Source: Micromonospora sp. WMMD961 (GTDB lineage Bacteria; Actinomycetota; Actinomycetes; Mycobacteriales; Micromonosporaceae). Taken from it: a stretch of 64,000 nucleotides of DNA. The position numbers and the translations under genes are program-made. This document shows, one piece after another, positions 8,631 to 16,280 of the stretch (position 1 is its first letter; each line of letters opens with the position of its first letter). The notes below the pieces were generated by a model, which saw only the letters and a program-made list of their open reading frames with translations, made no database searches and was not told the DNA's origin. The stretch lies in the NCBI RefSeq assembly GCF_029626145.1, contig NZ_JARUBJ010000002.1, positions 898,501 through 962,500 on the forward strand, read 5' to 3'.

Positions 8631-9683
8631 GTGGGCGGCGCACCAACGCGGGGGCCGGTCGCAGCCGGGGAACGCGCAGCCGCCGTCGCGCAGCACCAAC
8701 GCCCGGCGTAGTGGGCCGGTGATGAGGCGGCGTTGTCGGCCGACGTCGAGGACCTGACCGGCGCCGCCGAGGACGGCGGGCAGCACGGTGGCGTCGCAGG
8801 CGATTCGGCGCACGGTGTCGCGGGTGAGTCGCAGGCCGATGTCGAGGGTGCCGGCGCGTAGTTGCCGGGTGAGGATGTCGTAGTTAGTGGTGACGACGAT
8901 CTGGGCGGGGTCACCACCGTTGTCGGGTACGTCGCCGGTGCGGAGGGCGAGGCGGCAGACGTCGGCGAGGGCGTCGTGGCGGCGTTGGCCGGCGCTTCGG
9001 GTGTCGTCGGGGCCGGCGGGTGCGCTCAGCGGGTCGATGGCGGCGCGTAGCAGCCCGACGGCCTCCGCGTCGAGGATGCCGGTGAGTCGGATTCGCCCGT
9101 CGGTTTGTGTGGAGATGGTGAGGTGTCGGTCGCGGGTGGCGCGGGCGTCCTCGGCGGCCAGGGCCGCTGCGGCGGCGTCGTCGGCGAGGTCGGGGGCGAC
9201 GTGGTCGAGAATCCGGCTGCCCATCCGACGTAGCAGGGTGGGGTCGAACTGGCCCGCCCATTCGACCAGCACGCCAACCGCCTTGTCGGCCACCTCATCG
9301 CCCGCCGACGCCGTCACCGTGGCGGCTATGTCGGCGATGACCCGGGCCTGCTCCACGCTGACCGCCCCGCCTGCCAACGCCTCCCGCACCGCTGGCGGGG
9401 CGACGTCGACCGAGGCCGCGAGCCCGACCAGCCGACGCGCGGCGGCGACGTCGAGCCGCAGGCGATGACGCAGCCACACGGTCGTCGAGGACGCGCCCTG
9501 CGCCACGGCTGTGCCCCGCCCGTCCAACTCCCGCACGACCGCCAACTGCACCGCCGCCAGCCGCTGCTGCAACCGATGGGCGGCGTCAAGCGCCGCGATC
9601 AGCTCACGCTCGGAGAGGGCCCAGGCAGCGGCGTCGGCGCAGCTCGCCACCGCACTCTCCGCCCGCGCCAACTCATCGATCAC
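8631..9683 (-). CDS. HNH endonuclease (DUF222/13E12 family), 5' exon
   Basis: The N-terminal 351 codons of a DUF222-type protein. Most of it is helical and Ala/Arg-rich, followed by the zinc-ribbon start of an HNH nuclease, CAFPGCDRPPRWCAAH. It is cut there by the intron; spliced to 6283-6480 it gives about 416 residues, the normal size for the family. These multicopy 13E12-type genes occur throughout actinobacteria, and several in Mycobacterium tuberculosis are LexA-regulated. I prefer the GTG at 9683; a TTG at 9689 is also open. A LexA-like box sits a few bases upstream with no clear Shine-Dalgarno, so the transcript may be leaderless. Confidence 0.88.
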
Positions 9684-9693
9684 CAGCAAATTC

Positions 9694-9709
9694 TAGAACA
9701 GGTGTACGA
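9694..9709 (-). promoter_or_regulatory. LexA/SOS-box-like site
   Basis: TAGAACAGGTGTACGA (plus strand) matches the actinobacterial SOS box TCGAAC-N4-GTTCGA at 10 of 12 defined positions. It lies directly upstream of the HNH gene start. Confidence 0.65.
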
Positions 9710-9852
9710 CAAGAATCGGCCGTCGCGTGACCGCGGAAACCGACGCGTCCGCCCACACCGAAGCACGCGCCGCCAAGATCGGCACAACATCAGCGATGTT
9801 GGTGCCTCCCGCGCTGTCGTAGGCACCAACAGCCGGGAAGTTGCTCAAATCT

Positions 9853-10040
9853 CGGGCGCAGGGCGCAGGGCGCAGGGCGCAGGGCGCAGGGGCGCTCGGG
9901 CGCGGGGCGGGCGCGGGGCGGGCGCGGGGCGGGCGGGCGGGCGCTTGGTGCGGGGCGGGCGCTTGGTGCAGGGCGCGCCAGGCGCGACGCGGGGGCGCGG
10001 TGATGGGCGCGGTGATGGGGGCGGTGATGGGGGCGGCGGC
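9853..10040. repeat. G-rich low-complexity tandem repeats
   Basis: Three runs follow one another: about five copies of GGGCGCA, then GGGGCGGGCGC-type units, then three copies of GGTGATGGGGGC. One strand is extremely G-rich and could form G-quadruplexes. The stretch 9710-10129 holds no credible gene. Confidence 0.8.
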
Positions 10041-10129
10041 CGGAGGGATGCGCGGCTCGCCCTCGCGGGCGCGGCGTCAACGGGTCGGGGGCCACCGGGC
10101 GTCGCTCGCCCTGATGGTGGCCGAAGGCG

Positions 10130-10609
10130 TCAGTCGCGTCGGATCGCTCCCGGCCCGGCGTTGATGTCGATGTCACCGCTCTCCACGTGGTGGCCTGCGG
10201 CGCAGCGGAGTACCGCGCGTACCGGTTCGCCGCAGTCGTGGTGGGTGGCGGTGACGGACGGGCCGGCCTCGTCGGCGGTCCAGGTGTCGCCCCAGGTGCG
10301 GAGCGCGGTGATCACGGGTAGCAGTTCGCGGCCCTTGCGGGTGAGCTGGTACTCGTGGCGGGTGCGCTGCCCCGGCTCCCGGTAGGGGATCCGTTCGAGC
10401 AGGTTGGCCGCGACCATCTCCTTGAGGCGGGCGGCCATGGCGGGCTCGCCGACGCCGACCCGGCGGACGAAGTCGTCGAAGCGGCGGGTGCCGAGCAGTG
10501 CCTCGCGCATGATCAGGACGGTCGACCTGCTGCCCACGATGTCCATAGCCCGGGCCACCGAGCAGTTCGCAGTCGACCAGGAGTCGCGATCGTCTCGTAG
10601 GTCTTCCAT
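10130..10609 (-). CDS. HxlR-family transcriptional regulator
   Basis: A 159-residue winged-helix regulator. The family signature is clear at the N-terminus: CSVARAMDIVGSRSTVLIMR, with a Cys near the start as in redox- or aldehyde-sensing HxlR proteins, then RRFDDF, the recognition region MAARLKEMVAANLLERIPY, and YQLTRKGREL in the wing. The C-terminal 50 residues contain CGEPVRAVLRCAAGHH, a possible small metal or thiol site. It is transcribed away from an MFS exporter, with a large palindrome between them. It is therefore probably the local repressor of that exporter and of itself. Confidence 0.92.
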   Translation of the reverse strand: MEDLRDDRDSWSTANCSVARAMDIVGSRSTVLIMREALLGTRRFDDFVRRVGVGEPAMAARLKEMVAANLLERIPYREPGQRTRHEYQLTRKGRELLPVITALRTWGDTWTADEAGPSVTATHHDCGEPVRAVLRCAAGHHVESGDIDINAGPGAIRRD

Positions 10610-10621
10610 GTGGTTCAGCTT

Positions 10622-10649
10622 ACCTGGCTTGCGTCGACGCTAGCCAGGT
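10622..10649. promoter_or_regulatory. 28-bp palindrome, probable HxlR operator
   Basis: Arms ACCTGGCT and AGCCAGGT flank the perfect inner palindrome GCGTCGACGC; only the two T residues between them break symmetry. It starts 13 bp upstream of the hxlR-type gene in the divergent region. Confidence 0.7.
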
Positions 10650-10695
10650 GCTTCACTGGGACGCTGCTGGCTTAGGCATACGCAAGTCAGCCCGA

Positions 10696-10805
10696 CCAGC
10701 ACCGAGCCCGGCCAGCACCGAGCCCGGCCAGCACCGAGCCCGACCAGCATCGAGCCCGGCCAGCACCGAGCCCGGCCAGCACCGAGCCCGACCAGCATCG
10801 AGGAC
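10696..10805. repeat. 16-bp tandem repeat in MFS leader
   Basis: Seven tandem copies of a unit like CCAGCACCGAGCCCGG, with C/T and G/A variants alternating in a 48-bp higher-order pattern. The last unit is partial, and the chosen GTG start of the transporter lies in a further CCAG. The 16-bp period is not a multiple of three, so it is leader or promoter DNA rather than protein repeats. Confidence 0.85.
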
Positions 10806-10809
10806 GCCA

Positions 10810-12354
10810 GTGACCACCAACACCACGGCCCCGACCGCCGCCACACCAGCCGCCGGGCGCCCATCCGTCCGCGGCTCTCGCCCGATGACCCTGATCGCCA
10901 TGTGCCTGGGCGCGATGATCACGTTCCTGCAGATCACCGCGACGGTCTCCGCCCTGACGACCATCCAGCGCGACCTTGAGATCGACCCCACCACCGTGAT
11001 CTGGATCCCCAGCGCCTACACGCTGGTCGTGGCGAGCGTGGTGCTGTCCGCTGCCACGCTGGGCAACCGCTACGGACGCCGACGCATGTTCGGCGCTGGC
11101 GTCGTCGCCATGATCGTTGGTGGTGCCGTGGTGGCCGGTGCGCCCACGGCGGCCTGGGTGATCGTCGGGCAGTTGGTCGCCGGCCTGGGCGGGGCCCTGA
11201 TCCTGCCCAACAGTCTCGCGATCCTCGGCGCGACCTTCACCGACCCGCACCGCCGCACCGAGGTCATCACCGCCTGGTCGGCCGCCTCCGGGATCGGACT
11301 CGCGATCGGCCCGCTCATCGCCGGCGCGCTGCTGCGGCACTACCAGTGGCACAGCGTCTTCCTGTCCACGATCGTGCTGGGCGTGATCACCCTCGTCGTC
11401 GCCGCCATCGGGGTGGCCGAGTCCCGACCGAGCGCCGCCCGACTCGACGTACCCGGCCTGCTGCTCGGCACCGTCGCCATCGCCGCCGCCGTCTACGCGA
11501 TGATCCAGGGCGGCAAGGACGGCTACACCAGCCCGGTGATGGTGGTCGCCTGGGTGGTGGCGGCCGTCGCTCTCGTCGGGTTCGTGCTCGTCGAGTCGCG
11601 CACCAGCGCGCCGATGCTCGACGTACGGCTGTTCCGGTCTGGTTCGTTCAGTGCGGTAATGGTCGTCGCCGCGGTGTCGCTGTTCGGCTTCACCGGCGTG
11701 GCGATCCTGCTGGTCCTCTTCCACGAGCGGGCGCAGGCACTCAGCCCGCTGGACACCGGATGGCGGATGCTGGCGTTCTTCGGTGTCTACGCGGCTGCGG
11801 CCTTCGGTGCGGGGCGGCTGATCCGCCGTACCGGGTTCAAGGCACCCCTCACCGCCGGCCTCGTCCTCGGCGCCCTGGCCAGCTTCGGGCTGGCCGCCCA
11901 GGGCCCGACCACCCCGTTCGGTCAGCGTTGGCCACTACTCGCGTTGTTCGGCGCCGCCAGCGCCCTGGTGGTGGCCCCGGCCACGGCGGCGGCGTTGGCC
12001 AGCGTCGCGCCCGCCCAGGCGGGGATGGCCTCCGGCGCGGTCAACGCCGCCCGCCAGGTGGGCTCGGTGATCGGCTCGTCCCTGCTGGGGACGCTGCTCA
12101 CCACCACGATGCTTGCTGACCTGCCGGACCGACTCGCCGCCCACCAGGTGGGGGAGCCGACCCGGACGGCCGTCCAGGCGGCGGTGGCCGCCGGCGCCAC
12201 CGGCGACCAGCCACTGCCCGACCCGGTCCGGTCGGCGCTTGCCGAGGCGCTGACCGCCGGTGTTCAGGCCGGTCTGCGGATCAACGGCATCGTCTTCCTC
12301 GTCACCGCCGTGCTCGCGCTCACGCTGATCCGCAACCGGCCCCACGAACACTAG
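10810..12354 (+). CDS. MFS multidrug exporter, DHA2 (14-TM) family
   Basis: A 514-residue drug:proton antiporter with about 14 membrane segments. Typical motifs are WIPSAYTLVVASVVLSAATLGNRYGRRR (motif A region), ALILPNSLAI (motif C-like) and a late APAQAGMASGAVNAARQVG stretch diagnostic of DHA2 proteins. I chose the GTG at 10810. Upstream in-frame extensions would translate the 16-bp tandem repeats, giving an implausible Pro/Ser/Gln/Arg tail. It is divergent from the HxlR regulator, which suggests substrate-induced efflux; the substrate cannot be told from sequence. Confidence 0.9.
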   Translation: MTTNTTAPTAATPAAGRPSVRGSRPMTLIAMCLGAMITFLQITATVSALTTIQRDLEIDPTTVIWIPSAYTLVVASVVLSAATLGNRYGRRRMFGAGVVAMIVGGAVVAGAPTAAWVIVGQLVAGLGGALILPNSLAILGATFTDPHRRTEVITAWSAASGIGLAIGPLIAGALLRHYQWHSVFLSTIVLGVITLVVAAIGVAESRPSAARLDVPGLLLGTVAIAAAVYAMIQGGKDGYTSPVMVVAWVVAAVALVGFVLVESRTSAPMLDVRLFRSGSFSAVMVVAAVSLFGFTGVAILLVLFHERAQALSPLDTGWRMLAFFGVYAAAAFGAGRLIRRTGFKAPLTAGLVLGALASFGLAAQGPTTPFGQRWPLLALFGAASALVVAPATAAALASVAPAQAGMASGAVNAARQVGSVIGSSLLGTLLTTTMLADLPDRLAAHQVGEPTRTAVQAAVAAGATGDQPLPDPVRSALAEALTAGVQAGLRINGIVFLVTAVLALTLIRNRPHEH

Positions 12355-12360
12355 AACCGG

Positions 12361-13227
12361 CTAGGCGGCGAACGCGTCCAGCTCCTCGATCGCGTCGGCC
12401 GGCAGCTTCAGGTCGGCGGCGGCGACGTTCTCCCGCAGGTGTGCCACGCTCGACGTGCCGGGGATCAGCACGGTGGTGGGGGAGCGCTGAAGTAGCCAGG
12501 CCAGGGCGACCTGCTGCGGTGAGGCGCCCACCCGGGCGGCGACGCCGTCGAGCGTGTCGGACTGCAGGGGCGTGAACCCGCCGAGCGGGAAGAACGCGGC
12601 GAACGCGATGTTCTCCGCCGCGCACCTGTCGACGAGGGCGTCGTCCTGTCGGTTGGCGAGGTTGTAGAGGTTCTGCACGGTGACCACCGGCGCGATGGCC
12701 TGGGCCTCGGTGAGCTGGCCGAGCGTGACGCCGCTGAGCCCGAGGTGCCGGATCAGGCCCTCCTGGCGCAGCTCCGCCAGCGCGGCGAACTGCTCACCGA
12801 GGGGCGCGTCCCTGGTCGTCTCCGACATGCCGACCCGCAGGTTGACCACGTCGAGGGTGTCCAGGCCGAGGTGCCGGAGATTCTCCCGGACCTGGGCCTT
12901 CAGGTCCGCCGGATCCAGGGACGGGATCCAGGAGCCGTCGTCGCCGCGCCGCGCGCCGACCTTGGTGACCAGGTGCAGATCTTCGGGGTACGGGTGCAGC
13001 GCCTCCCGGATCAGCTCGTTGACCACCACCGGGCCGTAGAAGTCGCTGGTGTCGATGTGCCGGACACCCAGGTCGACGGCCTCGCGGAGCACGGCGAGCG
13101 CCTGCTCGCGGTCGCGGGGCGGGCCGAAGGCCCGGGGGCCGGCCAACTGCATCGCCCCGTAACCCATCCGGCTCAGGGTGAGGCCGTCGGCCACTGTCAG
13201 CGGGCCGCCGGGAAGGTTCTCGATCAT
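12361..13227 (-). CDS. Aldo/keto reductase
   Basis: A 288-residue NADPH-dependent carbonyl reductase with a TIM barrel. The catalytic Tyr lies in DTSDFYGP (about residue 64) and Lys in LVTKVGARR. The place usually held by the catalytic His reads VVNLRVG, so that His appears replaced. NADP-binding residues are in the C-terminal IPGTSSVAHL. It converges on the MFS gene with only 6 bp between stops, and is divergent from an XRE-type regulator that probably controls it. The arrangement suits detoxification of a reactive carbonyl; the substrate is unknown. Confidence 0.9.
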   Translation of the reverse strand: MIENLPGGPLTVADGLTLSRMGYGAMQLAGPRAFGPPRDREQALAVLREAVDLGVRHIDTSDFYGPVVVNELIREALHPYPEDLHLVTKVGARRGDDGSWIPSLDPADLKAQVRENLRHLGLDTLDVVNLRVGMSETTRDAPLGEQFAALAELRQEGLIRHLGLSGVTLGQLTEAQAIAPVVTVQNLYNLANRQDDALVDRCAAENIAFAAFFPLGGFTPLQSDTLDGVAARVGASPQQVALAWLLQRSPTTVLIPGTSSVAHLRENVAAADLKLPADAIEELDAFAA

Positions 13228-13311
13228 GTCGTCCTCTTTTCGTCATCGCCATGGACAGCTGCGACTGTGCGCCGGCAGCCGATCGGCCGGCAGGGCGAGT
13301 TGTTCCTGGTA

Positions 13312-13328
13312 GTGACACGACCAGTCAC
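13312..13328. promoter_or_regulatory. Inverted repeat between reductase and regulator
   Basis: GTGAC-N7-GTCAC lies in the 131-bp divergent region, 30 bp before the regulator's ATG. It is a candidate operator only. Confidence 0.35.
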
Positions 13329-13358
13329 CGGCCGGCAAAGCGGCCTACCGTCGAGGAC

Positions 13359-14240
13359 ATGGACGCGACCAACCAGCTCGGCGACTTCCTGCGTGCCCGT
13401 CGGGAGCAGATCCGACCCGAGGACGTCGGGCTCGGTCCGGGCGTGGGTCTGCGCCGGGTGCCGGGGCTGCGGCGCGAGGAGGTGGCGATGCTGGCGGGCA
13501 TCAGCGCCGACTACTACCTGCGGTTGGAGCAGGGACGCGAACGGCACCCCTCCGTGCAGGTCCTCGATGCGCTCGCCGGGGTGCTGCGGTTGGACCCGGA
13601 GGCGACCGCGTACATGATCGGGTTGACCCGGGTGCGTTCGCGCCGGGCGGCCCGGCCGGCGGTCGAGCGGGTGCCGGTCAGCATCCTGCACCTGCTGCGG
13701 CAGCTCACCATGCCGGCCTACGTGCAGAACCGCTACCTCGACATCCTGGCCTCGAACCCGATGGCGAGGGCGCTGTCGCCGAACCTCGCCCCGGGGGCCA
13801 ACCGGCTCCGTGCGGTATTCCTGGACGAGGCCGAGCGGGACCTGTTCCGGGACTGGCGGCCGGCGATGCAGAGCGTGGTGGGGCAGATGCGTGCCGACTC
13901 GGCCGGGGACGCCGACGACCCACGGCTGGCGGCGCTGGTGGGGGAGTTGTCGATCAAGAGCGACTGCTTTCGTCGGTTGTGGGCACGCCACGAGGTGCGT
14001 CGCCGCGAGGGCGTGATCAGCCGGCTCCACCATCCGGAGGTCGGCGACCTCGACCTGTACTGCGACAAGCTCGCGGTCGCGGGCGCCGACGGGCAGCTGT
14101 TGGTGATCTATCACGCCGAGCCCGGTACGGAGTCCGCGCGCTCGTTGGCTCTGCTCGGCTCGATCGCGGCCAGCACGGCGGACGACGTCCCGGACAGCCT
14201 CCGCCCCGGCGATCCGGCCCGCCTCTACCCGTTGGAGTGA
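13359..14240 (+). CDS. XRE-family regulator with MmyB-like ligand domain
   Basis: A 293-residue regulator. Residues 10-75 form a helix-turn-helix (LRREEVAMLAGISADYYLRL followed by EQGRERHPS), the hallmark of this large actinobacterial group. The rest is the MmyB-like PAS-fold domain (PAYVQNRYLDILASNPMARA; FLDEAERDLFRDW; HHPEVGDLDLY). The ATG at 13359 follows GAGGAC; an upstream in-frame ATG would add a Pro/Arg tail and cover the probable operator. It is divergent from the aldo/keto reductase and likely regulates it. MmyB domains are thought to bind small hydrophobic ligands. Confidence 0.9.
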   Translation: MDATNQLGDFLRARREQIRPEDVGLGPGVGLRRVPGLRREEVAMLAGISADYYLRLEQGRERHPSVQVLDALAGVLRLDPEATAYMIGLTRVRSRRAARPAVERVPVSILHLLRQLTMPAYVQNRYLDILASNPMARALSPNLAPGANRLRAVFLDEAERDLFRDWRPAMQSVVGQMRADSAGDADDPRLAALVGELSIKSDCFRRLWARHEVRRREGVISRLHHPEVGDLDLYCDKLAVAGADGQLLVIYHAEPGTESARSLALLGSIAASTADDVPDSLRPGDPARLYPLE

Positions 14241-14245
14241 GCGGG

Positions 14246-14368
14246 GTGGCCGCTCAGCGTTGGCGCGGGGTCACCGGCGACTTTCCCGGCAGTCCGTTCG
14301 CCGGGCTGCGGTACCGCTTCGGCGACTACGACGAGAGCGCGATTCGGCTCCTGCGCATCGCGCCGTGA
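14246..14368 (+). CDS. Small ORF, possible gene remnant
   Basis: Forty codons from a GTG 5 bp after the regulator's stop, encoding a peptide ending FAGLRYRFGDYDESAIRLLR plus IAP. The composition is protein-like and unlike the shadow frames around it. I do not recognise a family. It could be a small coupled gene or the tail of a decayed one. Confidence 0.3.
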   Translation: MAAQRWRGVTGDFPGSPFAGLRYRFGDYDESAIRLLRIAP

Positions 14369-14390
14369 ACGTGAGGCTTGACGGACGATA

Positions 14391-14414
14391 GTTTGTGAGT
14401 GCACACTTACAAAC
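14391..14414. promoter_or_regulatory. TetR operator, copy 1
   Basis: A 24-bp near-palindrome (10 of 12 pairs match) with core GTGAGTGCACACTTAC. It abuts the ATG of the TetR gene, so it must be an autoregulatory site. The same 16-bp core recurs at 15014-15029. Confidence 0.8.
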
Positions 14415-14957
14415 ATGCGATCGACCGCCGAGGCCCGCCGGGTCACCGTCCTGAACGCCGCCGTGTCGGCGTTCGCACGCACCGGCTTCCACGCCACACC
14501 GGTCACCACCGTGGCCGCCGCCGCAGGCATCTCCGAGGCGTACGTCTTCCGGCTCTTCTCCGGCAAGCTCGGGTTGTTCGTGGCGGCTGCCGGCGCGTGC
14601 TTCGAACGGATCGCCGCGGCGATCGAGGCGGGGGCCGAGCGCGCTGTCGCCGACAGCCCGGAGGAGATCCTCGACGCGATGGGCGGTGCCTACGCGGAGC
14701 TGATCGCCGACCGCGATCTGCTGCTCTTCCAGGTGCAGGTGCAGGCCGTCACGGACATCCCCGAGATCGCCGAGGCGGTCCGCGCCGGCTATCGCCGGGT
14801 CGCCACCTTCGTGCAGGACCGCGCCGGTGCCAGCGACGCGCAGGTGCAGCAGTTCTTCGCGTACGGCCAGCTCTGCCACCTGATCGTGACCGCAGGCCTG
14901 GAGCAGGTGCCCGAGCCGTGGGCTCGCGCACTGACCGCCGGCATCCGCCACCCCTGA
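14415..14957 (+). CDS. TetR-family regulator
   Basis: A 180-residue repressor. The N-terminal helix-turn-helix is TTVAAAAGISEAYVFRLFSG (residues 34-53), followed by an all-helical ligand domain. It sits between two identical operator cores, one at its own start and one just before the quinone reductase gene. It therefore very probably represses itself and that reductase, responding to an unknown electrophile or quinone-like compound. The ATG lies immediately after the operator, so the transcript is short-leadered or leaderless. Confidence 0.92.
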   Translation: MRSTAEARRVTVLNAAVSAFARTGFHATPVTTVAAAAGISEAYVFRLFSGKLGLFVAAAGACFERIAAAIEAGAERAVADSPEEILDAMGGAYAELIADRDLLLFQVQVQAVTDIPEIAEAVRAGYRRVATFVQDRAGASDAQVQQFFAYGQLCHLIVTAGLEQVPEPWARALTAGIRHP

Positions 14958-15009
14958 TCCGACTTCCGACCCTGGGCCGCGCCAGCGGCCCACTTTTCGC
15001 GGCCAACAT

Positions 15010-15033
15010 GTGTGTGAGTGCACACTTACGAAC
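15010..15033. promoter_or_regulatory. TetR operator, copy 2
   Basis: The core GTGAGTGCACACTTAC at 15014-15029 is identical to copy 1. It lies 18 bp upstream of the quinone reductase start, overlapping the likely transcription start. Confidence 0.8.
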
Positions 15034-15047
15034 AAGAGGAGATGACG

Positions 15048-16079
15048 ATGACGACCGACGCAATGATCACCGAAGTGGTGCTGCCCGGCGTGGTGGAGCC
15101 CGACGGGCTCCGGCTGCACCGACGCCCCCTGCCCGTCGCGGGCCGGGGGCAGGCGCTCGTCGAGGTCGAGGCCACCGGCATCTCGTTCGCCGAGCAGCAG
15201 ATGCGCCGGGCCCTCTACCCTGGCCAGCCGAAGTTCCCGTTCGTGCCCGGCTACGACCTCGTCGGCACGGTCCGGGCGGTCGGTCCCGACACCGACGAGT
15301 CGCTGGTCGGTACCCGGGTCGCGGCGGTCACCAAGATCGGCGCCTGGGCCTCACACGCGCTTGTCGAGACCGATGCCCTGACGCCCGTGCCCGCGGACCT
15401 GGACCCCGCCGAGGCCGAGACCGTCGTGGTCAACGGGGTGACCGCCTGGCAGATGCTGCGGGGCGCCGACCTGCGGGCCGGACAGACCATCCTCGTGCAC
15501 GGCGCGAACGGCGGAGTCGGGACCGTGCTCGTCCAACTCGGACGACACCTCGGCCTGCGGGTCATCGGCACCGCCGCCGCACGACACCACGCCGGGCTGC
15601 GCAACCTCGGTGTCGAACCGCTCGACTACCGCGATCCGGACCTCGCCACGCGGATCCGTGAACTGTCGCCCGGCGGCGTCGACGCCGTCTTCGACCCGGT
15701 CGCCGGCCCCGGCGTCCGCACCTCGTACGCGCTGCTCGCCCCCGGTGGCAAGCTGGTGGTCTACGGCAACGCCGCCGCCGTGGGCACCGGGCAGTCGGTG
15801 CTGTGGGTCTTCGTGAAGCTGCTGGCGCGCCTCTACACCTGGAACGTGCTGCCGAACGGCCACCGGGCCGGTTTCTACAACTTCTGGGCCGGCAGCCGCA
15901 CCCGGCGGGCCGCGTTCCGGCGTCGCCTGCGTACCGACCTGGGCATCGTGCTCGACCTCCTGCGGCAGGGAGTGATCGTGCCGCAGATCGCCGCCCGCTA
16001 CCCGCTCAGCGAGGTCTCCGCGGCTCTGGTGTTCGCCGAGACCCGCAGCCGGGCCGGCAAGGTGGTGCTCGAACCCTGA
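15048..16079 (+). CDS. MDR-family zinc-independent quinone/alkene reductase
   Basis: A 343-residue medium-chain reductase of the quinone oxidoreductase type. The N-terminal GroES-like domain includes PFVPGYDLVGTVRAVG. The NADPH-binding Rossmann domain has ILVHGANGGVGTVLVQLGR (around residue 150). Structural and catalytic zinc Cys/His residues of alcohol dehydrogenases are absent. GAGGAG lies six bases before the ATG at 15048, which decides it over the ATG at 15042. Control by the adjacent TetR gene is inferred from the shared operator. A role in reducing quinones or enones is family-based. Confidence 0.9.
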   Translation: MTTDAMITEVVLPGVVEPDGLRLHRRPLPVAGRGQALVEVEATGISFAEQQMRRALYPGQPKFPFVPGYDLVGTVRAVGPDTDESLVGTRVAAVTKIGAWASHALVETDALTPVPADLDPAEAETVVVNGVTAWQMLRGADLRAGQTILVHGANGGVGTVLVQLGRHLGLRVIGTAAARHHAGLRNLGVEPLDYRDPDLATRIRELSPGGVDAVFDPVAGPGVRTSYALLAPGGKLVVYGNAAAVGTGQSVLWVFVKLLARLYTWNVLPNGHRAGFYNFWAGSRTRRAAFRRRLRTDLGIVLDLLRQGVIVPQIAARYPLSEVSAALVFAETRSRAGKVVLEP

Positions 16080-16280
16080 CCCGTGGGCCCGTCGAGGGCG
16101 CTGGTGGGGAAGTCGGCGTCACCCCGGCTACTGTCAGCAGACGACGGGCCCGCTGACCGAGCGTCGGTCGGGGCCGTCGGTCCGCGACGGGCTGTCGTGC
16201 TGGTCGCCGCGACAGGTCGACCGCCGATGACAGGGGCGCCACCGTGCTCCTACGGTGGGTACGACACGGGGAGGTGGGGC

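Noticed and set aside
9841..10164. A 107-codon open frame across the G-rich tract
   Set aside because: It only translates simple repeats into Gly/Arg/Ala and has no ribosome site.
10696..10805. CRISPR array
   Set aside because: Units are contiguous 16-mers with no spacers and no cas genes nearby.
10648..10809. An N-terminal extension of the MFS exporter by 54 residues
   Set aside because: It would translate 16-bp non-triplet repeats and pass through the probable promoter.
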